64,000 nucleotides of DNA. Source: Oasisia sp. SBJ-2009. Its lineage: Eukaryota > Annelida > Polychaeta > Sabellida > Siboglinidae. The stretch covers positions 15,925,415 through 15,989,414 of the forward strand of contig OZ024857.1 in assembly GCA_964017155.1 (NCBI GenBank), in the 5' to 3' direction. The notes beneath the pieces were generated by a model. That model was not told the DNA's origin, did no database searches, and worked only from the letters and a program-made list of their open reading frames with translations. Both the position numbers and the translations under genes were made by a program. This document shows, piece after piece, positions 37,917 to 49,316 of this stretch; positions within the stretch are counted from its first letter, which is position 1; the number at the start of each line of letters is the position of its first letter.

Positions 37917-38985
37917 AGATGGATGGGTCTGTCTACAGACTGCCACTGTGAGATGGATGGGTCTCGGTCTACAGAATGCCACTGTGAGATGGATGGGTCT
38001 CTGTCTACAGACTGAGACTGTGAGATGGATGGGTCTCTGTCTACAGACTTGAGACTGTGAGATGGATGGGTCTCTGTCTACAGACTGAGACTGTAAGATG
38101 GATGGGTCTCTGTTTACAGACTGCCACTGTGAGATGGATGGGTCTCTGTCTACAGACTGAGACTGTGAGATGGATGGGTCTCTGTCTACAGACTGAGACT
38201 GTGAGATGGATGGGTCTCTGTCTACAGACTGAGACTGAGATGGATGGGTCTCTGTCTACTGACTGAGACTGTGAGATGGATGGGTCTCTGTCTACAGACT
38301 GAGACTGTGAGATGGATGGGTCTCTGTCTACAGAGTGCCACTGTGAGATGGATGGGTCTCTGTCTACAGACTGAGACTGTGAGATGGATGGGTCTCTGTC
38401 TACAGACTGAGACTATGAGATGGATGGGTCTCTGTCTACTGACTGAGACTGTGAGATGGATGGGTCTCTGTCTACAGACTGAGACTGTGAGATGGATGGG
38501 TCTCTGTCTACAGAGTGCCACTGTGAGATGGATGGGTCTCTGTCTACAAACTGCCACTGTGAGATGGATGGGTCTCTGTCTACAGACTGAGACTGTGAGA
38601 TGGATGGGCCTCTGTCTACAGAGTGCCACTGTGAGATGGATGGGTCTCTGTCTACAGACTGCCACTGTGAGATGGATGGGTCTCTGTGTACAGACTAGGA
38701 CTGTGAGATGGATGGGTCTCTGTGTACAGACTGAGACTGTGAGATGGATGGGTCTCTGTCTACAGACTGAGAATGTGCAATGGATGGGTCTCTGTCTACA
38801 GACTGCCACTGTGCGATGGACGGATCTCTGTCTACAGACTAAGACTGTGAGATGGGTGGACCTCTGTCTACAGACTGAGACTGTGAGATGGGTGGACCTC
38901 TGTCTACTGACTGCCACTGTGAGATGGGTGGACCTCTGTCTACTGACTGCCACTGTGAGATGGATGGGTCTTTGCCTACAGGCTA
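37917..38985. repeat. 36-bp minisatellite, about 30 copies
   Basis: Tandem units of GAGATGGATGGGTCTCTG followed by TCTACAGACTGAGACTGT. The second half alternates between a GAGACTGT and a GCCACTGT type, and higher-order blocks of several units recur (for example 38244-38425 and 38424-38640). Since 36 is a multiple of three, long frames stay open on both strands (plus 38244-39056, minus 38222-38953). There is no start context or domain, so I treat them as artefacts. The rightmost copies shift to GATGGGTGGACCTCTG. Confidence 0.95.
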
Positions 38986-39097
38986 AGATTCTGACTTTGC
39001 TGCTTTATGTGTCAATTTGTACACTTGGTATTAATACACCCAGTTGTACTGGCTAACAACAAAATACAACTTAAACACTGACTGTTGACATATTATA

Positions 39098-40723
39098 TAG
39101 GCTTGGGCAAGGAATATATTATAAAATGCCATTTTTGACTTAACACAACTTCTTAACTAATTATTAGTATGATAGCTAAAATAACATAATATTACCTGTG
39201 TCCAAGGACAACAACACACACTACAAGTACACAAATTGTTACAGAGATGTGAATGATACTTCCAGAGATATTTCATCTTGTAAATGTAGAAATGTGTTAT
39301 TTTGACAAATTAGCACTTGACAAGAGAAGCATAAAATAGAAAACCCTAACTAAAAGCAATAAAGATATAAACATGTGGAAGATAAACTTGACATTAATGT
39401 TGGGCATTAAAACAAGTTTCATTCAAGAATGCCTTTTTATTTATTTTCCCCGATTACCTTACCTCATAAAAGATCCCATAACCTGTTAACAAATACAACT
39501 AATATTTATTCCCACACATATGATAACAAATGATTAATAAAACATGGCTTACTCATGTACTGGGGTAGATGCCACCTTCGTTATCTATCAAGTCTAATAA
39601 TATATCAATAACTGTATATAAAATAGGCTTGGGTGAGGATTGTTCACTCAAATGAACCATATTTCTGCATGGCATATAAGTATTAACTTTTTCTGGAATA
39701 AAACTGATAAGAGTAAAAGCGTCATTATGTTGTCTCTTTACACACCAAAACTTGTTCTGATTACTCAAATATTATGCGTTTTGTTGCATTTCAAAACAAC
39801 CTACAAATCAACAAATTAATAACTGCCCATGATTATGTTATTACGCTAGCACGAGCGCCTCACAGCGCATACCATTGGTTGAAAATCGAAGCATAAAACA
39901 GGCTTCTTTCTCAAACGTTGCGTGGTATTAATGTTTGACCAATACAATCAGAAGAAAGTTTATTTAGAAGAAAAATCATTGCTCTGGCAATTGGGGATAC
40001 ACGTCTACGCTGAATTAATAACAAAAAGCCCGCTAAAACACATGTAAATAGAAGCATTTCCATCACGGTTGTCTTTCGATAATAACTTCGTCGTTCAGCA
40101 TTAGAACATATTAAAAAAGTCATCTATGTCAAAACTAAAATGTCACAGAATTACGTCGACCCTGGCTAGACAATTCATTTCCAAGAGTTATTATTTATTG
40201 TCTTTGGTTTAATAAAATAATTGTATATTATTTTCAAGGCATTGTAAATGTAATAATCCATTTGTTTTGCGAAAGCAAGTAGAAAGTCACCTTTATCGCA
40301 GCTGTGCAGACATTGCAGTGGCGTACGATTGTTGATGGCCTAGCTGAAATAGCAGTGCATTTTCTTTAAAATACACTTTATTTGGTCAAATTGACACGCC
40401 GCGACGTTTGAGAACAATGCTTATTTTACGCTTAAATGTTCACCTTGATGGTGCGCAATGAGGTGCTCGCACTAGCGTAACAACATAGCATCTTAACACA
40501 GGCAATGTATCGCCACAGGCAGATTTTTGTTGAGTAGTGGGTCTTTTTGAAATGCTACTGAACGCTTTATATTTGAGTAACAAGAACAACATTTAGCTTA
40601 TAAAGAGACAACATAATGACGTTTTTATGCATATAAATTTTATTCCACAAACGTTAATACTTCTATGTATAGGTCACGCAGAAATATATGGTTAATTGAG
40701 TGAAAAATTCTTGCCCAAGCCTA
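39098..40723 (-). mobile_element. composite copy B/C of the TAGGCTTGGGCAAGGA transposon
   Basis: TAGGCTTGGGCAAGGA at 39098 corresponds to the right end of copy A (20975-23300), in inverted orientation to about 39480. The right boundary, TTCTTGCCCAAGCCTA ending at 40723, corresponds to the left end of copy A, also inverted, and 40140-40370 matches the inner block. In the middle, 39624-40130 is a second left-type end in the opposite orientation (TAGGCTTGGGTGAGGA start). The locus is therefore one inverted copy carrying an extra inverted end, making 39624-40723 a fold-back structure. No transposase is present. Confidence 0.75.
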
Positions 40724-41814
40724 CGTTATATCACCATTACTTACGTAAACTAAGGATTCCTTACCAACATGCCATTTTGAATTATGTGCGTGTCTCGGCT
40801 GTGATTAAAGATCATATCATCGAGTGCTCTAACATTAATTTGCCGAGTCCAGTACAGTAAGTACCATTATATAACAAATCATGTTATGTGCAATGTTTAG
40901 TCCTAAAAGCAAATATGTTAATTAACAAAGTTGACAAGTTGAACATTTTTGTCAAAAAAAGTGTTAAAATTCAACTGACACCACAGATCTTAATTTACTT
41001 GAAATGACCTCACAGAAAGTTCTAGTCAATGTGACAGGACTGTTTTATTGCAGTAATATAACAATTGAAAATGTTACGTCGTATGACATTAACTTTAACA
41101 AGTTGTGATCAGGCGACGATGTGAAGTGATGACGTAAAGTGAAGTGATGTACAACAAGCGTTGTTGACACATAAGGGTCTAGGACAAAGAAAAAGTGTTG
41201 CAAGACATTTCTCGGCAATAAGAATGATGGGAAGGGAAAAGATCTATGCGATTTGTCACTGTAAAGCTGTCAGCGTTGTACTCCTCTTACGGCTGAGTGG
41301 CACGTTTGTCTGCACGGCATTGTGACATCTGTCAATCACTGACATTTGCATGTTTGAGACCATTGTTCAGCCCAAGAAACTAACCTTGTTATAAATCTGC
41401 CATAAACGTTGTGTTCGTTTAATGGTTCGCTCGCTACCTGACTGTCAATATGTTATTTTAATTTACCCAAAGAGTGATATCGGAAATCAATGCAGTTCTA
41501 ACACGACTAATTACCATAACTCTGTGCATATATGTGCTTAGAATAGAAACTATCAAAACATATTACTTAACAGTATTTTGCCAGATTACTCGATAACACA
41601 AGTAGTTATCGTGTTTCTTGATCTAGTGTGGTTAATGCACTGTACTGATTGAAGACCGTCACAACAATGAACACAATGAAACAGGAACGAACGCCTCCAA
41701 GGACCTTGATTTAGTGATAACACCCTTTTACCCATCAGTGAGGTGATCGTAAACATGTTATTTTTCAGTAAATGTTAATGCATCGGACGGCTTGACCTTT
41801 CCATGACGCTAGGG
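40724..41814. other. intergenic DNA upstream of gene 2
   Basis: No gene recognised. A GTGAAGTGATGACGTAAAG stretch (about 41121) contains a CRE-like TGACGTAA. Confidence 0.4.
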
Positions 41815-41867
41815 TACATAAGCGGACATTGCACCAAGATGTCATTACTCTCAGACGTACACGGACA
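41815..41867 (+). promoter_or_regulatory. candidate core promoter and 5' UTR of gene 2
   Basis: A TATA-like TACATAAG at 41815 lies 29 bp before TCATTAC (A at 41844) and 38 bp before CTCAGAC (A at 41853), both initiator-like. Starting at 41853 would skip the out-of-frame ATG at 41840 and make 41868 the first ATG. This is inferred from motif spacing only. Confidence 0.4.
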
Positions 41868-41923
41868 ATGGAGAACTCACAAAAGACGCCAGAAGACGTC
41901 GACCCAACGATCCAGCAAGACAG
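41868..41923 (+). CDS. first coding exon of SLC26 gene 2
   Basis: An ATG with A at -3 and G at +4 opens MENSQKTPEDVDPTIQQD plus two bases (AG), ending at the good donor CAG|GTGAGA. Phase 2 matches the acceptor before 46413: AG joins G to make Arg, followed directly by MEPATAM. The phase agreement, strong donor and nearby TATA/initiator pair support this as the true start. The implied intron is 4.5 kb. Confidence 0.65.
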
Positions 41924-42153
41924 GTGAGAGTCAATGCAGACATCATGTGCAAAATAACGCAGAGTTTATTTTGCTTTTGTTTGTTTATTTCAGAAAGCAA
42001 CTGCAGTTTTCACTAACTTTGTTTTATAGTTATTGACTAATTTAAATCATTACAGTGTTCAGTTGTTTCTAAGATCAAAGTAAATTAAGAGAGCATCAGA
42101 ACTGATAACAGCTTTGTATCATTTATAAATGATTTGGTAAATTGTTTAAGTAA

Positions 42154-42700
42154 CATCTTAATTATATTTATTTACAATATTATTTCAGTGCCTTACATAG
42201 GTTACTTAAAAACATAAATGAATTAATAAATTCATGTTAAAACACTTTTGCATCACTTAAATACAGAACAATAAGATGTAATAACATTTGTTGAATTTTT
42301 TTTAAAAAGATGTGCGATCCTTGTCCTTTGTAAAAAGCGTTATATAACATTTTTGTGATGACAGATAAGTGTTTTATATTAGTACGCTCGGTAGTAGAAG
42401 TAACTTTTGTTTTTAACTAACATTTTAATTATATCAATTTACAATATTATTTCAATACCTTACATAGGTTACTTAAAACATAAATGAATTAACAAATTCA
42501 TGTTAACATACCTTTGCACCACTTAAATACAGAACAATAAGATTTAATAAAAGTTGTTGAAAAAATAGTTAAAAGATGTGCGATCCTTATGCTTTGTAAA
42601 AAAGTTGTATACATTTTTGTGATGAAAATTAATGTCTTTCAAACTAACCAAAGCAACCACATTAATTGCACAGATAAATGTTTTATATTAGTACACTACT
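42154..42700. repeat. tandem duplication, period about 267 bp
   Basis: CATCTTAATTATATTTATTT (42154) recurs as CATTTTAATTATATCAATTT (42421). The blocks ACATAGGTTACTTAAAA, TACAGAACAATAAGAT, AGATGTGCGATCCTT and GTTTTATATTAGTAC follow in the same order in both units. The second unit has an insert of about 40 bp near its end. Confidence 0.85.
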
Positions 42701-43599
42701 AGGAAATTAAGACTAATTTAACTATAGAAATACATAATTAATTTTAGTTTAAAAGTTAAAATAATAATGCAAAATAAATATATAAAAGACGTTGATTCAG
42801 TTGTAAAATGTATAACAATTTAATTAATTAATTAACAGTAACAAAAACTGAATAAATTTCAACAAAATGCTTCCATGAATTTAAACAGTGTAAGCAGTAA
42901 TAAAAAGGTGCGTATTTAGAGATGCCTTAAAAGACCAAAGACAAGAGCAAGAGCATTCACATAAAACATTTGGTATGGCATATTTCGGTTAATGCGAATA
43001 AGTATAACTGTAACAATGGATAATTACAGCAATACACTGACTGTTTCAGTAATTACAAATCTATGTACAGTATTTTACATACAAGAAAAAGTAGTTGCCT
43101 GATAATGGCTGATGGGACTTCCAAACTTCATTTTAGACAAACTTAAAAAATTGCGTTAGGCTTTAAAGTTTGATAATAATGTTTTGATTATTCAAGACAC
43201 ATTCAAAAGTACGCAAGCTGTAATGTCGTTAAATTGCTTTCTAAGTGACCAGAAAATGTTTACGTTACTTAAAATAAAACACCAATTTTGATGTATACTG
43301 ATGAAACACATACAACACAACAAAAACATGCATTTGCTTTAAAAGTACAGTTTTGACAGTTTAATTTTAAAGCTCCAGCCACTATTCCACTGCTTCATAT
43401 GTACAAACCTGACAAAGTAATGTTCAAAGAATCCTAGCTTTTGGCCTATATTTTCAAGACTAGTGAATGTCTTATTTGTGCATCGCGTTTGATTTGTAAA
43501 TATCGAAAAGGCAGGAAAGTTGTCTCTGGGCATCCTCGACCATTTCCATAATGCTGGGGAGTGTGCGTAGTTGAATTAAACAATTGCAGCAGTTGACTT

Positions 43600-43890
43600 T
43601 GCCAGTCACCACTGCATCAGGGAACAGCGCTAATACCCGGCTTAATTTTAAAACGGATATACAACTGGTAGAAATCCCAATTTTTTCACTCTACATTGCT
43701 CCAGTTCACTCAGCTGTATAAATGAGTACCTGGATACAGACAACGATGACTATGTGTACGAGTGGCTGGGTGCTTCCCACAAAAGTTGAGATGGTATTTG
43801 ATTGAACAGGTCTGCCAGGGAAGTAAAGTGTAAAAGCGCTTTGAGCAGTCCTAAGGACTGGATACTGCACTATTAAAATACTTACCTTTA
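43600..43890 (+). mobile_element. SINE-like element, 3' part
   Basis: CAGCTGTATAAATGAGTACC (about 43712) and AAAGCGCTTTGAGCAGTCC (about 43832), followed by GGACTGGATACTGCACTATT, are the conserved tail motifs of widespread metazoan tRNA-derived SINEs. The tRNA-like head is not clearly readable, so the 5' boundary is approximate. Confidence 0.55.
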
Positions 43891-46030
43891 CTTTAAAAAA
43901 ATTACCTTTATATTTGACATAGCCTCTCGAGTGTTATGCTTACAATGCAATGCCTGTGAATGTGTTGCTGCCGATTTATGGGAATCACATGCGAGCTGAC
44001 AAACATTGTATGTGACATGTTTAGTTTTAGAGTGCTTCATGCAGAGCACTAAATTTTGCATGTCGTGGCGATCTTTCCTGATCCTATTTTATAATCGTTG
44101 TCAAATAAACTACTTGTATCTAAATTTGCAGTCACCTTTTAGTTGCAGCTTGGAGATTATGTCAACCATAAAGTAAATACTGTGATGGAAACGAAATACA
44201 AATTAACACTATAGACGGTAGCAGGTGATTAGCCAGACATGCAAAGAAAGAGTACATTTGATTGGCGAGTGGCCAGACATAACAAGAGAGCGCTGCCGAT
44301 TGGCTCGTGTTCGAGTGGTGACATCGATCGATTGTGTTCATTACTAGAACAAATGCCATCTAGTGAATCATGTTAGTACAGTACCACATTGTTTTCCTAA
44401 AATATTACTATAATTCTTTCGTCGTTTTGTCACTATTGTGCGTGATTTTCACTCTTCAAGAACATTCGGTGAAATTCAGGAACATTCCAGTGTGGTCAAA
44501 AAAAAAATCAAATTCAAGAACATTACGGCAATCTGTGGCAACCTGGCCCCGACAATCTCTGGTTCTGCCTACGCCACAGCCGCCATGGCACATATTACAC
44601 ACCGGCACCTTGCTGGAAGTCCTTCAAAACAGCTACCAAAGTCAGTCTAACTGCCTGAATTGGTATAATAACTCTATCCATGGCTACTGTAAGGCATTTT
44701 GGCGATATGTTGATGTGGAAACTTAAAATAAGTTTGAATTTTCTCATCGAAGCAATACATTTATAACAAAAACAGAGCCAGACCGAGGTCTACTTAACAC
44801 AATTAGATAACAATTCCCGGATATTCCCAGGCAAGTGCTGGCAAGTTTAAGAGAAGCCTATGTAGCTATTAGTACGCTACATTTTATTTCGTTCAATATT
44901 TCTGAACAAAAGGCACTATAGTCTAACTGTCTTTCACACATGCAACTGTTGTGTAATCCACATCACTATCATGGCGAAATCTCATTGCCAGAACTAATTA
45001 CAACCATTCTCACAACTGCAATTTGTCTAGACTAAAACAAGTGCATTTCTATAGGTGGTTGTGCTATTATTCATATGCACTGAGGTGTTGCTGAACTTTA
45101 GGCACACAAAATCTTACACAGTCACATTCTAGGCCTTCATACAGAGATTACACAACAAACTGTCTTTATAGATTTAGTTTTTAAGCTGTCCACTAGGTTG
45201 CGCCACTTGCCCACTCCTAGAATGTTATCCAGGTTGCATGTTCAGTTTGTCAAATGTAACTGCCCGCTAAACTATTGTATACCTAGAATACTATAATAGT
45301 AGATTTAATTGCATTTCACGTGATATACAATACCCATAGCTCACCCAAAACCAAATACACCTCACTAGTTACATGCAATCTATTTTATTATCTACATTTA
45401 TATGTAGTGATGATAACAATATTTTTCTGGTTAAAAATTATCAAAAAAAAAAAAAAATTATTATCAAACTTTTCTTCAGTGGAGTTTTACCTGCTTGCTA
45501 TTGTGGCATCAAGATTTAATCAGATATGATAACAGCATATTAAGTTTAATAACTAAGTATCAAGAATTTGATAATAGCAAATATGGTGCTACATTTTTGT
45601 ATTAGACAAATACATAAAAATAGCAACATAAAAAAACTTAGGGACAGAAAATATATTTGAATTAAGGTAAAGTCAACACTTACATTCATCCAGCTTTAAA
45701 ATTAGATGTTTAGGTAGCTAACAAATCTTGAGTCCAAAAGTGGTGACAACATATTCGTGTCATAAATATATGGGACTTATTTATCACCTACAAATTTCAA
45801 ATTGGTCACTTACCATTAATCTGATGTTTTCTGACTGGAATCCTCCATTTTAAAATTCTAAAAAAAAATAATTAGTACAATAACACATTACTGAATGATT
45901 AAGATAAAATAAATATACATATAATTTACTTACAAGTTTGTTGGTGCCTCTTTTGAGAGCATATATGTGCATGTGTTGTGTGTGTGGGGGGGCATGTTGG
46001 TGTACATGTATAAGCATACATGTTTGTCAG

Positions 46031-46107
<77 letters not shown>

Positions 46108-46111
46108 GTGT
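46031..46111. repeat. GT microsatellite
   Basis: Nearly pure (GT)n of about 75 bp in the gene 2 intron, about 300 bp before its 3' splice site. Confidence 0.95.
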
Positions 46112-46412
46112 GTGGGCACGCATGTGCACGCATGTATGTATGCATATGCCATCACATGTATCATGCTGAAGTATCTTTCCTTATTTTCCAAACACTCAAA
46201 ATTATTTCATAACACCAATGACTGTCCTAGATGCTATATGAAAATTTTACAATTTTATGGTTTAGTCAATATCATTTGTTTATAAATTCTACACTGATAC
46301 ACCATGAAAACTGGCAGCAGTATGGTGTTTCTTTGTTATTCCTATTAAGTTGGTATCTACTTTGTTGCTGTCACTATCAAAATTACTGTCAACATATGTG
46401 TTTGTTTCACAG

Positions 46413-48693
46413 GATGGAGCCAGCCACAGCTATGAGTGAGCCGTCAGACACAACGATCGAGATCAAACAAAAGGAGCTCAACGTTACATCTGACTACAAC
46501 CCAGAGAAACCCGTGAATCTGCAGGAACAACCGAAATTCCAGTGTTCATCCATCCAAGGATGCGTGAAGACGTCCGTCAAGAGCCACCTTCCCTTCATCG
46601 ACATCCTCCTGAACTACAAATGGAGGAGCTGGCTGCTGTCGGACATGGTGGCTGGACTCAGTGTCGGCATTATCCACATCCCCCAAGGGATGGGCTTCTC
46701 AATCCTTGCCTCCCTGCCCCCGGTCTACGGCCTGTACAGTTCCTTCTTCCCAGTCCTCGCATACTTCTTCCTGGGAACATCACGTCACATCTCCTTCGGG
46801 ACCATGGCTGTCATCAGTCTGTTGATCGCTACAGTCGTTGACCGGGAATCTGAGCGTCTAGGCCTGGATGAAGATTTCAGCGGAACAAACACAACTGATC
46901 CGTTATCAAGCTACACCAAACTCGACCCCATCGCCACAAAAGTTGGCATTGCCTGTGCCGTCTCATTGCTCGTCGGCATCATTCAGACATTGCTGGGAAT
47001 CTTCAAACTTGGCGTAGTTGCCTCGTTCATGTCCATGTCTTTTGTCGGTGGTTTCCTCATGGGTGCCGGCTTCCACATTGCAATGAGCCAGCTACCGTTC
47101 CTGCTTGGACTTCACATTAAGAAAGTTGATGCTACAGGAAAAATCCCAGTTGTCTTCTTCGAGATTCTGCGTCAACTTCCAGAAGTCCAACCTGCCGAAG
47201 TGATCACATCTCTTGTGTGTATAACATTCCTAACCATCATCAAAGAGGTGGTCAACGTGCGCTACCGCAAATACATGTGTATGCCTGTACCTGCCGAGAT
47301 GATTGTTGTCACTATTGGAATCTTTGTGTCTTACATGGCAAAGCTCGAAGACAATTTTGACATCGCTGTCATTGGAACAATCCCACAAGGCATTCCGATG
47401 CCAGAAATGCCGTACATGTCGAATGCACACACGTACATTGTTGACGCCGTCATCATTGCCATCACCAGCTTCATCATATCTGTGTCAATGGCAAAACAGT
47501 TCGCAAAGAGACACAACTATGAGATTGATGTGAACCAAGAGTTTGTTGCGTACGGTATCAGTCATACCATTGGCTCCTTCCTGCACTGTTTCGCTGGAGC
47601 ACAAGCGCCACCACGAACTATCGTTCACGATGCAACTGGCGGAAAGACACAAGTTGCTAGCCTCTTCTCATGTGGACTTGTTTTGTTGGCATGCACTGTG
47701 ATGGCTCCGCTGTTCGAACTGCTCCCAAAGTGTGTCGTAGCATCTGTAGTTCTTGTTGCTCTCTTCCCTCTCTTCCGAGGCTTCTCTGATCTCAAATTCT
47801 TCTGGTCCGTCAATCGCTATGACTTTGCTGTGTGGCTCATCACGTGGGCTGTTGTTGTTTTCGTTGATGTCACCAGTGGACTGATCACAGGCATCGGACT
47901 TAGTCTGCTTACAGTGATCATGCAGAGTAAACTGACCCAGGGATACCTACTCTCCAGCACTGATAAATCAACTACCTCTGATGATCTCACCCCACCAAGT
48001 GCCTTCGACAAATCACTAGAGAATGGCATTCGCATCTTTCACTTCCCCAACATCCTGTACTTTGCAAACATTGAGAACTTCAAGAAACAACTGTTCAAAG
48101 TGACTGTAAACCCACAGAAAATGCCTAAGCTCACAGTCACAGTGAAAGTCGTCCCCAAAGATCTCGGCAAAGTGAACAGCAATCTCCAACATGAACCCCC
48201 TCAGTCTGATGCCAACATGGACAATGCAAAAGAAAACTACCATTGCTCACAGGACAAAGATGATAACATCCCTTCTACGCCCTACATCGAAATCATGTGG
48301 GGCAACGAAGGAACTGCACAGAAGGTTGCCATCGACCCAAAACAGACTGTCTGCAGTTTGGGCATCAGTGATGACATGAAACCAGACCACTGCATTGTGC
48401 AATCTGGCAAGGCTGATGGTGACATTAACTGCATCATCATTGACTGTTCTGCAATGGCCTACATTGATACAGCAGGTCTGTGTCTGCTGAAGCAACTCAA
48501 GTCTGACTATGAGGAAGTCGGCATCAACTTTGTGCTGGCGAGCTGCAACAAGGGGCTGCTGACAAAGCTACAGTGGGCGGGCATCATACCAGGTTATTCA
48601 AAGGTCATCGCAGTCTACCCCACGATACATGACGCTGTTGTATCGAACGGCGTCATGGAAAATTCTGATTTGGTGGTTTCTTCAAAACTATGA
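46413..48693 (+). CDS. SLC26-family anion transporter, gene 2, main exon
   Basis: The exon follows the acceptor TTTCACAG. The open frame extends upstream through intron to 46231, but those residues should not be counted as protein. With exon 41868-41923 the product is about 778 residues; if 46414 is used, 759. In order: short cytosolic N-terminus (IEIKQKE; CSSIQGC, where gene 1 and gene 3 have an extra Cys); IPQGMGF; signature PPVYGLYSS...GTSRHIS; loop with sequon NTT (SGTNTTDP); hydrophobic transporter core with QAPPRTIVHDATGG; and a STAS domain from about residue 555 with an insert of about 105 residues rich in charged and polar residues. The C-terminus SSKL fits a class I PDZ ligand. It shares near-identical patches with gene 3. 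Likely a plasma-membrane anion exchanger; the substrate is unknown. Confidence 0.95.
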
Positions 48694-49102
48694 TTAAATA
48701 TGACAATTTGTTATGCCATTGCAAATAAATTCAGCAGTTCCCGAACTGCGTCACTTGTACCCTCAAGGTACATGATACACGATGCTGTTGTATCGAACTG
48801 ATCTTCCTGCCTGGATGGCTGTTCATGGCCTCTTCAAATACATAACCATGTCATATTCATAACACAAGACTGATCACTGACAGAGTTGAATCAGTGGTGT
48901 AGTGAATGATTGACTTAAAATCAGTTACATTTAATAAAACATTCCTGAAACATCCACGCATAGTAATTACCTGGGCTTAAACATACTATACTAAATTGTT
49001 CTTATGTTAATTAAAATGCTACATAAATGATACAGGTCTGTATCTGTGTAATCTTTGCTATTCTTCTTGCTGATAAAGTCAATATATTTTGTAATTGTAT
49101 TC

Positions 49103-49105
<3 letters not shown>
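48694..49105 (+). other. 3' UTR of gene 2
   Basis: AATAAA at 48724-48729 and 48933-48938, with a further one at 49754-49759. The stretch ATTCAGCAGTTCCCGAACTG to GGTAC (48729-48770) is homologous to the gene 3 3' flank at 61425-61470. A 27-bp stretch at 48773-48799 (GATGCTGTTGTATCGAAC) closely copies the last coding segment at about 48628-48654. Confidence 0.6.
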
Positions 49106-49138
<33 letters not shown>

Positions 49139-49277
49139 CTATATATATATATTGTTCTATATATATATATATATATTGTTCTATATATTATATATATATA
49201 TTGTTCTCTCTAAATTTATATTATATATATATTGTTCTATATATATATATCTATAGTTCTATATATACATAGATATA

Positions 49278-49314
<37 letters not shown>
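49106..49314. repeat. AT microsatellite with TTGTTCT spacers
   Basis: (AT)n runs separated by TTGTTCT at least six times, at intervals of about 20-30 bp, then a pure AT run. The regular spacer shows the block grew by duplicating AT-plus-spacer units. Confidence 0.9.

Positions 49315-49316
<2 letters not shown>

Larger units (their letters stand above)
41924..46412 (+). other. intron 1 of gene 2
   Basis: Begins GTGAGA and ends TTTGTTTCACAG. It contains a 267-bp tandem duplication, a SINE-like piece and a GT microsatellite, and otherwise unassigned AT-rich DNA. Short frames at 44370-44726 have no recognisable content. Confidence 0.6.

Noticed and set aside
38222..38953. Minus-strand frame of 243 codons (VCRQRPIHLTVS repeats)
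   Set aside because: Entirely within a 36-bp minisatellite. The opposite strand is equally open, and there is no domain or start context.
46231..46412. N-terminal extension of gene 2 read from ATG 46231
   Set aside because: This stretch is intron. A good acceptor (TTTCACAG) precedes 46413, and the paralogues start at the matching point.
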